DNA of 6,834 nucleotides from Alphaproteobacteria bacterium (GTDB taxonomy: Bacteria; Pseudomonadota; Alphaproteobacteria; Acetobacterales; Acetobacteraceae), in contig JAMFRY010000263.1 of the NCBI GenBank assembly GCA_026225015.1, positions 1 through 6,834 of the forward strand, written 5' to 3'. The notes under the pieces were generated by a model. That model ran no database searches. It was not told where the DNA came from and saw only the letters and a program-made list of their open reading frames with translations. Position 1 is the first letter of the stretch, and every line of letters starts with the position of its first letter. Shown here one piece after another: positions 1 to 5,928 of this stretch. Both the position numbers and the translations under genes were made by a program.

Positions 1-309
1 CTCGCCGCATTACGCGCCGCCGCCGCCCTGACCCAGGCGGTGACGCTGCTCAAGGGCGCGGATACGATCATCGCATCGCCCGATGGTCGCGCCGCCATCA
101 ACAACAACGCGCCGCCCTGGCTCGCCACCGGCGGCACCGGCGATGTGCTGGCGGGCAGCATCGCGGCGCTGCTTGCGCAAGGCATGGCACCCTTCGAAGC
201 CGCCTGCGCCGGGGTGTGGCTGAACGGCGAGGCCGCCAGCCGGCTCGGCCAGGGTTTGATTGCCGAAGATTTGCCCCAGGCGCTCGGCGGCGTGATTGCG
301 CAGCAATGA
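1..309 (+). CDS. nnr: C-terminal part of NAD(P)H-hydrate repair enzyme Nnr (ADP-dependent (S)-NAD(P)H-hydrate dehydratase domain); 5' end outside window
   Basis: The frame is open from the first base and stops with TGA at 307-309, giving about 102 residues of a protein whose start lies upstream. The visible part carries the signature of the ribokinase-like dehydratase domain: LLKGADTIIASPDG, then NNNAPPWLATGGTGDVLAG, where the Asp of GTGD (codon 142-144) is the expected catalytic base. The tail GLIAEDLPQAL is also typical of the family end. The domain uses ADP to dehydrate hydrated NADH/NADPH (S-NADHX, S-NADPHX) back to working cofactor in the cytoplasm. In most bacteria it is fused to an N-terminal epimerase domain (YjeF_N); whether that is so here cannot be seen. 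The next gene, fmt, starts 93 bases downstream, so co-transcription is possible but not shown. Family assignment is firm; fusion state is unknown. Confidence 0.93.
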   Translation, partial: LAALRAAAALTQAVTLLKGADTIIASPDGRAAINNNAPPWLATGGTGDVLAGSIAALLAQGMAPFEAACAGVWLNGEAASRLGQGLIAEDLPQALGGVIAQQ

Positions 310-314
310 TGGGC

Positions 315-321
315 GGAGGAG
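315..321 (+). other. Orphan Shine-Dalgarno-like purine tract GGAGGAG
   Basis: GGAGGAG lies six bases after the nnr stop and is a near-perfect anti-16S match. No ATG, GTG or TTG follows at the usual 5-10 base distance. The nearest candidate in the fmt frame is TTG at 337, about 15 bases away, and the likely fmt ATG is at 403. It may be a remnant or chance in GC-rich DNA. I assign no function. Confidence 0.3.
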
Positions 322-390
322 CCAAAGCACCTTCGCTTGACGGCGGCGCCCGAAGCGGTTCAACGGAGCCATGGAATACGGCGTTACCGG

Positions 391-402
391 GGGCTCCGGC
401 CC
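391..402 (+). promoter_or_regulatory. Possible hairpin with UNCG-type tetraloop abutting the fmt start codon
   Basis: The bases read GGGC-TCCG-GCCC, a perfect 4-bp GC stem. The RNA loop would be C(UCCG)G, a member of the very stable cUNCGg tetraloop class. The 3' arm ends directly before ATG 403, and the G-run that would be the only plausible ribosome binding site for fmt (about 387-393) overlaps the 5' arm. If it forms in the mRNA it would lower initiation at fmt. A short GC stem can arise by chance in such DNA, so the regulatory role is inference. Confidence 0.35.
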
Positions 403-1308
403 ATGCGTCTAGCCTTCATGGGTTCGCCCGAATTCGCTACCGCCGCCTTGCGCGCGCTGGTGGATGCCGGGCATGACATCGCCGCCGTTTATGCGCAGCC
501 GCCCAAGCCGGCCGGGCGCGGGCAGAAGGAGCGGCCATGCCCGGTTCATGAACTGGCGCTGGAGCTGGGCCTGCCCGTTCGTACCCCCAAGCGGTTGCGC
601 AACAATGCCGAGGAACAGGCTTTTTTCTCCGCCCTGAACCTGGATGCCGCGATCGTGGCCGCATACGGCCTGATTCTCCCCGAACCCATCCTCAACGCCC
701 CGCAGCGCGGCTGCCTGAACATCCATGCCAGCCTGCTGCCCCGCTGGCGCGGTGCGGCGCCGATTCAGGCGGCGATTCTGGCCGGCGATGCGCAGACCGG
801 CATTACCATAATGCAGATGGATGCAGGGCTGGATACCGGCCCCATGCTGCTCCGCCGAGCAACGCCGATCGGCCCCCGGGACACCGCCGCCGATCTGCAC
901 GACCAATTGGCCGGTATCGGCGCGCGCCTGATCCTGGATGCGCTGAATCTTCAGCCCGACGGCACCGTGCAGAATGACGCGCTTTCCACCTACGCGCCGA
1001 AACTTACCCGCGAGGATGCAAGGCTGAATTTCACCAAACCCGCGTTGGAATTGGAGCGGCAGATTCGCGCTTACCATCCCTGGCCCGGCAGCCTGCTGCT
1101 GGTGGGCGATGCGGTCATCAAAATCCTCGCCGCCGAGATCGTCACGGCGGAAGGCACGCCCGGCACGATTCTAGATGATCAATTCACCATTGCCTGCGGC
1201 GAACACGCGTTGCGGCCGACCCGGCTGCAACGCGCCGGCAAAGCCGCCATGAGCCGGGCGGAATTCCTGCGCGGCTACGCCATCCCGCCCAATACCGTCA
1301 TCACCTGA
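403..1308 (+). CDS. fmt: Methionyl-tRNA formyltransferase
   Basis: Encodes a 301-residue cytoplasmic enzyme that transfers a formyl group from 10-formyltetrahydrofolate to the methionine on initiator tRNA. The start MRLAFMGSPEFA matches the family N-terminus and places the key residues where E. coli Fmt has them: Asn106, His108 (LNIHASLLPRWRGAAPIQ, residues 105-122) and Asp144 (MDAGLDTGPML). The loop PAGRGQKERPCPV (36-48) matches the conserved tRNA-acceptor-reading loop. Residues from about 205 form the C-terminal beta-barrel domain that binds tRNA, beginning near TYAPKLTREDA. Length is close to the usual 310-315. An in-frame TTG at 337 would add 22 residues of poor, unconserved sequence and is rejected. 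The ribosome binding site is weak and may be folded. Many bacteria place def (deformylase) just before fmt; here nnr is there instead. The stop lies 18 bases from truA. Confidence 0.97.
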   Translation: MRLAFMGSPEFATAALRALVDAGHDIAAVYAQPPKPAGRGQKERPCPVHELALELGLPVRTPKRLRNNAEEQAFFSALNLDAAIVAAYGLILPEPILNAPQRGCLNIHASLLPRWRGAAPIQAAILAGDAQTGITIMQMDAGLDTGPMLLRRATPIGPRDTAADLHDQLAGIGARLILDALNLQPDGTVQNDALSTYAPKLTREDARLNFTKPALELERQIRAYHPWPGSLLLVGDAVIKILAAEIVTAEGTPGTILDDQFTIACGEHALRPTRLQRAGKAAMSRAEFLRGYAIPPNTVIT

Positions 1309-1326
1309 ACCGCATGCGATAATACC

Positions 1327-2082
1327 ATGCTCTGGGCGATCGAACTGGAATATGACGGTACCCCATTCATGGGCTGGCAGCGGCAGAAGCACGGCATCGC
1401 CATTCAGCAGGTGGTTGAAGAAGCCGCGGCAAAGCTCTGTGACGGCGTGATTCCTGCCAGCATCGTCGCCGGCCGTACCGATGCCGGGGTGCATGCGCTG
1501 GCGCAGATCGTGCAACTCGACCTGCCTGAGTTTGCGCCGCACCGGCTATGCGAGGCGTTGAACGCGCATCTGCGGCCGCATCCCATCGTGGCGCTGCGTG
1601 CAACGGCGGCGCCGCCGGGCTGGAATGCGCGGTTCTCGGCTATCAGCCGGTCCTATCGCTACATCATCTCCAACCGCCCGGCCCCGGCGGCTTTGGAGCG
1701 GAACCGCGTCTGGCATGTGAAGGCGAAACTCGATGCGGCGGCGATGCAGCGCGCGGCCCAAAACCTGCTCGGCCATCATGATTTTTCCTCCTTCCGCGCT
1801 GCCGCCTGTCAGGCGAAATCGCCGATGCGCACGCTGGATGCGCTGGATGTGACGCGTCAGGGCGACCAGGTAATCATCACCGCCAGCGCCCGCAGCTTCC
1901 TGCATCACCAGGTGCGCAACATGGCCGGTTCGCTGAAGCTGGTCGGCGAAGGAAAATGGCCGGAATCTGCCCTGGCCACCGTGCTGGAAGCCAGATCACG
2001 CGCCGCCGCCGGCCCGACCGCGCCGCCGCAGGGGCTGTACTTCACCCAGATCATTTATAACCCAAAGTTAATATTTCAGTAA
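1327..2082 (+). CDS. truA: tRNA pseudouridine(38-40) synthase TruA
   Basis: A 251-residue enzyme that isomerises uridines 38, 39 and 40 in the anticodon stem-loop of many tRNAs. The N-terminus ELEYDGTPFMGWQRQ is the family hallmark, and GRTDAGVHA (49-57) holds the catalytic aspartate at residue 52. SRSYRYII (about 108-115) supplies the conserved active-site tyrosine. HHDFSSFRAAACQAKSPMR and FLHHQVRNMAGSL match the C-terminal half. Length is normal for the family (about 245-270). The start at ATG 1327 puts the first beta strand in register with homologues. No clear Shine-Dalgarno is seen in the 18 bases after fmt, so translational coupling to fmt, which is in the same frame, is likely (inference). 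The last ten codons are unusually AT-rich and encode IIYNPKLIFQ, an atypical tail after the conserved GLYFTQ. Confidence 0.97.
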   Translation: MLWAIELEYDGTPFMGWQRQKHGIAIQQVVEEAAAKLCDGVIPASIVAGRTDAGVHALAQIVQLDLPEFAPHRLCEALNAHLRPHPIVALRATAAPPGWNARFSAISRSYRYIISNRPAPAALERNRVWHVKAKLDAAAMQRAAQNLLGHHDFSSFRAAACQAKSPMRTLDALDVTRQGDQVIITASARSFLHHQVRNMAGSLKLVGEGKWPESALATVLEARSRAAAGPTAPPQGLYFTQIIYNPKLIFQ

Positions 2083-2088
2083 GTTTGA

Positions 2089-2100
2089 GTCTGGTCAGAC
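2089..2100 (+). repeat. Small inverted repeat in the truA-dnaE gap
   Basis: GTCTG-GT-CAGAC is a perfect 5-bp dyad with a 2-base centre. It lies between the truA stop (2080-2082) and the first dnaE start candidate (2119). The loop is too tight for a good RNA hairpin, so if it matters it would be as a DNA site. No known operator is recognised. Chance is a fair explanation. Confidence 0.25.
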
Positions 2101-2124
2101 GGGATTCACGCGGTAAGAATGGGA

Positions 2125-2138
2125 ACTCCAATGGGAGT
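2125..2138 (+). promoter_or_regulatory. dnaE ribosome binding site (GGGAG, 2133-2137) inside a possible hairpin
   Basis: GGGAG at 2133-2137 lies five bases before ATG 2143 and is the best Shine-Dalgarno among the three closely spaced in-frame ATGs (2119, 2131, 2143), so it decides the start chosen for dnaE. The same bases can pair: ACTCC (2125-2129), loop AATG, GGAGT (2134-2138), a 5-bp stem that would hide the site. ATGGGA is repeated at 2119-2124 and 2131-2136 with a 12-base period, so GGGA also precedes ATG 2131. The Shine-Dalgarno is reasonable; the fold is inference. Confidence 0.5.
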
Positions 2139-2142
2139 CACT

Positions 2143-5100
2143 ATGCCGGGCCAGAATTTTGTTCATCTGCGGGTCCATTCCGCCTATTCGCTCTCGGAAG
2201 GGGCGATCAAGGTCGATAAGATCCCGGCTTTGGCGCGCGAATTGGGCATGCCAGCGGTGGCGATCACCGATACCTCCAACCTGTTCGGCGCGCTGGAGTT
2301 TTCTCAAGGCTGTGTGGCCAAGGGCGTGCAGCCGATCGTCGGTTGCCAGCTTGCAGTGACGCATAAGAACAGCGCCGATTCCATCGTGCTGCTGGCGCAA
2401 ACGAAGGCGGGATTCGCCAATCTGCAGAAATTATCCTCGGCAAGCTTTCTCAATTCCGAAGGGACACAAAAGCCGCAAATCACCCGGGAGGAATTATTCT
2501 CCCATGCCGATGGGCTGTTTCTGCTCACGGGTGGCGCCAGCGGGCCGATTGGCCGGCTGTTGGCGGAGGGCTTGCTCGCGGAGGCCGAAACCTATCTCGC
2601 CGCATTGCGTGAAGGTTTTTGCACCCGGATCGGGATGGAGCTGCAGCGCCATGGCGAGCGGCTGGAGCAGGCGATCGAGCCTGGGATGATCAATCTGGCG
2701 GATCGGCTGGGTATTCCCTTGGTGGCGACGAATGAGTGCTTCTTCGCAACGCGAAGCATGGTTGAGGCGCATGACGCGCTGCTGTGCATCGCCGAGGGAA
2801 GAGTATTGGCGGAGCCGGACCGCAGGCGGGTCACGCCGGAGCACTGGTTCAAGCCTGGAGGCGACATGCGGGCGCTGTTCGCCGATCTGCCGGAGGCCTG
2901 CGACAATACCATCGCCATCGCGCAAAGCTGCGCGGCGATGGCCGAGACTAGCAAGCCGCTGCTGCCGCGCTGCCCGAAGGTAAGGCCGGGCACGACGGAG
3001 ACCGAGACGATCGAGGCAATGGCGGCGGAAGGGCTGGAAGCCAGGCTGGAGGCGCTCGCTTTGCCGGAGGGAGAACGTGCGCAATACCGGGAACGGCTGC
3101 GCTTCGAGCTGGACGTGATCGTGAAAATGGGTTTCCCCGGCTACTTCCTGATCGTCGCGGATTTCATCCAATGGGCGAAGCAGCAAAAAATCCCCGTCGG
3201 TCCGGGCCGCGGCTCCGGCGCCGGGTCGGTGGTGGCCTGGGCGCTGCTGATCACCGATCTCGACCCGATCCGCTTCGGCTTGCTGTTTGAGCGCTTCCTG
3301 AATCCGGAACGCGTCTCCATGCCGGATTTCGATATCGATTTCTGCCAGGAGCGGCGCGACGAGGTGATCGCTTATGTGACGCGCGAATACGGCGCCGACC
3401 GGGTGGCGCAGATCATCACCTTCGGCAAGCTCCAGGCCCGCGCGGCGGTGCGCGATGTCGGGCGGGTGCTGGGCCTACCCTATGGCCAGGTTAACAAGGT
3501 GGCCGAGTTGATCCCCAATAACCCGGCAAAACCCGTGACCCTGCAACAGGCCATCGATGGCGAGCCGAAATTGCAGGAATTGCGCGATAATGACGAGGCT
3601 TTGCGGCGGCTGATGGAAATCGCCCTGCAACTGGAAGGGCTGTACCGCCATGCCAGCACGCACGCCGCGGGTGTGGTAATCGGCGACCGACCGCTGATGG
3701 AACTGGTGCCGCTGTATAAGGACCCGCGCTCGGACCTGCTGGTGACGCAGTATTCGATGAAATATGTCGAGCAGGCCGGGTTGGTGAAGTTCGATTTTCT
3801 TGGCCTGACCACGCTGACGGTGCTGGACCGCGCCATGAATTTCCTGAAAGCGCAAGGCATCGATTTCGATCTTGCCAAAATTCCGCTCGATGACGCAAGT
3901 ACCTATGCGATGATCTCGCGCGGCGATACCGGCGGGGTTTTCACCTTTGAAACCCAGCTTTTCCGCGGTGCGCTGATGCAGATGCGCCCGGACCGGTTCG
4001 AGGAGCTGGTGGCGATCCAGGCGCTGGCGCGGCCGGGGCCGATGGCGAATATCCCGACTTTCTGCGCGCGTAAACGGGGCGAGCCCTGGCAATCGCCGCA
4101 TCCGGCGCTGGATGATGTTCTGGGCGAGACCTACGGCATCATGGTGTATCAAGAACAAGTGATGCAGATCGCCCAGGTGATGGCCGGCTATTCGTTGGCC
4201 AGCGCGGATTTGCTGCGCCGCGCGATGGGCAAGAAAATTCGCGCCGAAATGGATTCGCAACGAAAAATCTTCATCGACGGCGCTGTTGCGAGAGGTTTTG
4301 AGCAATCCAAGGCCGTTGAAGTCTTCGAGCTGATGGAAAAATTCGCCGATTACGGCTTCAACAAATCCCACGCTGCCGCCTATGCGCTGGTTTCCTATCA
4401 AACCGCCTATTTGCGGGCCAATTATCCGGTGGCCTTTCTGGCCGCCAGCATGAGCTTGGCTCAGGCGAATACCGAAAAACTCGCCAGTCTGCGCCAGGAT
4501 GCGATACGGCTGGGCATCTCGCTGCTGGCCCCGGATGTCAACGCCTCGGGCGCCGATTTTACCATCCAGAAGCTGCAAGATGGCCAGCTTGCGATCCGCT
4601 ACGCGCTGGGCGCGATCAAGCGGGTGGGGGCGGCGGCGATGGGGCAGATCGTCGCGGCGCGCGGGGAGAAGAAATTTACCGATCTGGCGGATTTCGCAGC
4701 GCGGGCGGAGGCGAGCGCGATCAGCAAGGGTCAGATCGAGATTCTGGCGAAAGCCGGCGCCTTCGACTCGATCAACGCCAATCGCGCGCAGGTTTTTTCC
4801 GGTTCCGAAATGATTGTGCGGCGCGCCCAGATGCAGGCCGAAGAGCGGGAATCCGGCCAGATCGGGCTATTCGGCGGCGCGGAGCCGGAGGCGGTAAGGC
4901 TGCCGAATATCGATGACTGGCCGCAAATGGACCGGCTGATTTATGAGGCCGAGGCGATCGGTTTTCACATCAGCGCGCATCCGCTGGACATGTATGCGGT
5001 GGCGCTGAAGCGGCTTGGCGTGGTGGCCAGCACGGCGATCGCCGCCCAAGCGCAGGCCGGGGCGCGAATAAAACTTGCCGGCACCGTCACGGCCAAAAAG

Positions 5101-5544
5101 GAGCGAGTCACCCGCACCGGCAGCCGGATGATGTGGGTGACACTCTCCGACATGGTAGGCTCCTTCGAGGTGACATTGTTCTCCGAAGTGCTGGGCCGGG
5201 CAAAGGAATTGATCTCCGAAGGCAATGCGCTGCTGGTGACCGCGGATGTGCGCATGGATGGCGAGAGTCTCCGCATCACCGCCCAGGACGTTAGTTCGCT
5301 GGATGACGCCGCCGCAAAAGCAGGCGCGGGTCTGCGGATATGGTTGGATCGAATCGAGGCGCTGCCGCAAATCCACGCGCTGCTGGAGCGCGAGGGCAAA
5401 GGCAGAGGCCGCGTGACGCTGGTGCCAAAAACCGGGCTGGAGCGCAGCCTGGATGTGGTGCTGCCCGGATCTTTCAACATCTCGCCGCGTTTGGCGCAGG
5501 CGATGAAAATGGTGCCGGGCGTGGAAATGGTTCAGGATGTTTAA
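2143..5544 (+). CDS. dnaE: DNA polymerase III alpha subunit (replicative polymerase)
   Basis: Catalytic subunit of the chromosomal replicase, 1133 residues from ATG 2143 (E. coli 1160). The PHP domain comes first: FVHLRVHSAYSLSEG (6-20) has R-V-H where metal-binding PHP domains have H-x-H, as in E. coli alpha, so its own metal site is probably dead and proofreading would need a separate DnaQ epsilon. The polymerase core has GPGRGSGAGS (353-362), PDFDIDF with catalytic Asp395 and Asp397, and KFDFLGL with the third Asp551. A helix-hairpin-helix region lies near 818-840 (LGAIKRVG). QIGLF (906-910) fits the beta-clamp binding motif. An OB fold spans about 974-1050, followed by a C-terminal tail that would contact tau. 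In-frame ATGs at 2119 and 2131 would add 8 or 4 residues; 2143 has the best Shine-Dalgarno and fits homologous N-termini. Strong GC-biased codon use, no frameshift. It is the DnaE1 replicase type, not error-prone DnaE2 or PolC. Confidence 0.98.
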   Translation: MPGQNFVHLRVHSAYSLSEGAIKVDKIPALARELGMPAVAITDTSNLFGALEFSQGCVAKGVQPIVGCQLAVTHKNSADSIVLLAQTKAGFANLQKLSSASFLNSEGTQKPQITREELFSHADGLFLLTGGASGPIGRLLAEGLLAEAETYLAALREGFCTRIGMELQRHGERLEQAIEPGMINLADRLGIPLVATNECFFATRSMVEAHDALLCIAEGRVLAEPDRRRVTPEHWFKPGGDMRALFADLPEACDNTIAIAQSCAAMAETSKPLLPRCPKVRPGTTETETIEAMAAEGLEARLEALALPEGERAQYRERLRFELDVIVKMGFPGYFLIVADFIQWAKQQKIPVGPGRGSGAGSVVAWALLITDLDPIRFGLLFERFLNPERVSMPDFDIDFCQERRDEVIAYVTREYGADRVAQIITFGKLQARAAVRDVGRVLGLPYGQVNKVAELIPNNPAKPVTLQQAIDGEPKLQELRDNDEALRRLMEIALQLEGLYRHASTHAAGVVIGDRPLMELVPLYKDPRSDLLVTQYSMKYVEQAGLVKFDFLGLTTLTVLDRAMNFLKAQGIDFDLAKIPLDDASTYAMISRGDTGGVFTFETQLFRGALMQMRPDRFEELVAIQALARPGPMANIPTFCARKRGEPWQSPHPALDDVLGETYGIMVYQEQVMQIAQVMAGYSLASADLLRRAMGKKIRAEMDSQRKIFIDGAVARGFEQSKAVEVFELMEKFADYGFNKSHAAAYALVSYQTAYLRANYPVAFLAASMSLAQANTEKLASLRQDAIRLGISLLAPDVNASGADFTIQKLQDGQLAIRYALGAIKRVGAAAMGQIVAARGEKKFTDLADFAARAEASAISKGQIEILAKAGAFDSINANRAQVFSGSEMIVRRAQMQAEERESGQIGLFGGAEPEAVRLPNIDDWPQMDRLIYEAEAIGFHISAHPLDMYAVALKRLGVVASTAIAAQAQAGARIKLAGTVTAKKERVTRTGSRMMWVTLSDMVGSFEVTLFSEVLGRAKELISEGNALLVTADVRMDGESLRITAQDVSSLDDAAAKAGAGLRIWLDRIEALPQIHALLEREGKGRGRVTLVPKTGLERSLDVVLPGSFNISPRLAQAMKMVPGVEMVQDV

Positions 5545-5561
5545 CGCCGCCATGGTTAGAG

Positions 5562-5587
5562 GCGCAGGCGTTCGTTGACGCCGGCGC
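5562..5587 (+). terminator. GC-rich hairpin 17 bases after dnaE, possible terminator
   Basis: GCGC-A-GGCGT (5562-5571), loop TCGTTG, then ACGCC-G-GCGC (5578-5587) form a 9-pair stem with one internal A/G mismatch. The position just past the dnaE stop suits a transcription end or 3' mRNA stabiliser. There is no T-run after the stem (GAAGCGGG follows), so it is not a canonical intrinsic terminator. It may assist Rho-dependent termination or only protect the transcript end. Confidence 0.4.
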
Positions 5588-5727
5588 GAAGCGGGCCGCC
5601 AAATTCGGGATGAACCAGCATTAAACAAGGACATTCCTAAGACAGAATATTGATGATATCGAGATGAAAATTTCGTCGGCGGCGGGCCGCATTTTGCCCA
5701 GCAAGCCCTGTTGCGCCCGTCAGTCAA

Positions 5728-5749
5728 ACCTACATTTCTGGTTGTAGGT
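5728..5749 (+). promoter_or_regulatory. Perfect 7-bp inverted repeat ACCTACA-N8-TGTAGGT, possible operator
   Basis: ACCTACA at 5728-5734 is repeated in inverse at 5743-5749 (TGTAGGT) around an 8-base centre TTTCTGGT, a 22-bp site. The half-sites repeat at about 15 bases, compatible with a dimeric helix-turn-helix regulator binding near one face of the DNA. As RNA it would be a modest hairpin, with no T-run after it. The ACCT...AGGT ends recall LuxR-type boxes, but the spacing differs from the classic 20-bp lux box, so I name no regulator. It lies about 180 bases before the GH5 start and could govern that gene. Confidence 0.4.
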
Positions 5750-5776
5750 CAGAAAATGTCCATCTGTGGTTGGTTG

Positions 5777-5795
5777 ACGCGTTGCAGTAACGCGT
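5777..5795 (+). promoter_or_regulatory. Perfect 7-bp inverted repeat ACGCGTT-N5-AACGCGT, possible operator
   Basis: ACGCGTTGCAGTAACGCGT is a perfect dyad with a 5-base centre. The palindromic hexamer ACGCGT thus occurs twice, 13 bases apart (5777 and 5790), and a related ACGCG occurs at 5819-5823. TTG (5774-5776) and CAA (5798-5800) flank it and add partial symmetry. It lies 27 bases after the dyad ending at 5749. It could be a regulator binding site for the downstream gene or an RNA hairpin in a long 5' leader. CG-rich dyads can arise by chance in this genome, but two perfect ones close together are less expected. Confidence 0.4.
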
Positions 5796-5914
5796 GACAA
5801 AGTTCTGGAGCGCGCATTACGCGACGAAAGGATATACGCCAAAATTTTTCATACTATCCCATCACTTTAGCGATATTTCCGTTCCCAATCGAAGCAGAGA
5901 AATATCCTCTCCAA

Positions 5915-5920
5915 AAGGAG
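5915..5920 (+). promoter_or_regulatory. Strong Shine-Dalgarno of the GH5 gene (AAGGAG)
   Basis: AAGGAG ends eight bases before ATG 5929, with an AT-rich spacer TTTTGTGA. It is the best ribosome binding site in the window and fixes the start of the GH5 reading frame. No upstream in-frame start competes with it. Confidence 0.85.
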
Positions 5921-5928
5921 TTTTGTGA

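Larger units (their letters stand above)
5545..5928. other. 384-base non-coding region between dnaE and the GH5 gene
   Basis: No gene is supported here. The only ATG frames are tiny: 8 codons from 5552, and 27 codons from the ATG inside GAGATGAAAATTTCG (about 5664). Neither has a ribosome binding site or recognisable product. Composition changes from GC-rich next to dnaE to AT-rich toward the GH5 gene (for example CCAAAATTTTTCATACTAT around 5839-5857). The stretch holds a GC hairpin, two 7-bp dyads and the GH5 Shine-Dalgarno, listed separately. I looked for a sigma70-type promoter. TTGACG at 5774 has no acceptable -10 box at 16-19 bases, and GATATA at 5831 has no -35 partner, so I call none. 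Confidence 0.8.

Noticed and set aside
337..402. Extended fmt start at TTG 337
   Set aside because: The added 22 residues are Arg/Ala-rich and unlike family N-termini, whereas MRLAFMGSPEFA from ATG 403 aligns with E. coli Fmt and gives identical numbering of Asn106, His108 and Asp144.
409..1077. Open frame of 222 codons on the minus strand opposite fmt
   Set aside because: It overlaps a firmly identified fmt, has no recognisable motif and no supporting ribosome binding site; codon bias of fmt explains it.
1314..1322. ATG-CGA-TAA mini-frame between fmt and truA
   Set aside because: Two codons followed by a stop, without a ribosome binding site; most likely chance in the 18-base gap.
3475..4578. 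Long open frame of 367 codons on the minus strand inside dnaE
   Set aside because: It lies fully opposite the polymerase core, whose catalytic motifs are intact on the plus strand. Its translation is rich in His, Arg, Gln and Gly without any domain, as expected for an antisense shadow of GC-rich coding DNA.
4867..5727. Open frame of 286 codons on the minus strand running from the intergenic region into dnaE
   Set aside because: Most of it is antisense to the clamp-binding, OB and C-terminal parts of dnaE. The product has no family signature and no clear start signal in the intergenic DNA.
5664..5747. Possible 27-codon small protein beginning MKISSAAGR
   Set aside because: There is no Shine-Dalgarno at the right distance, no recognisable feature, and its end overlaps the inverted repeat at 5728-5749; length is within chance expectation.
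5774..5802. TTGACG as a -35 box for the GH5 gene
   Set aside because: No AT-rich hexamer lies 16-19 bases downstream; the bases there read ACAAAG or nearby, which is not a credible -10.
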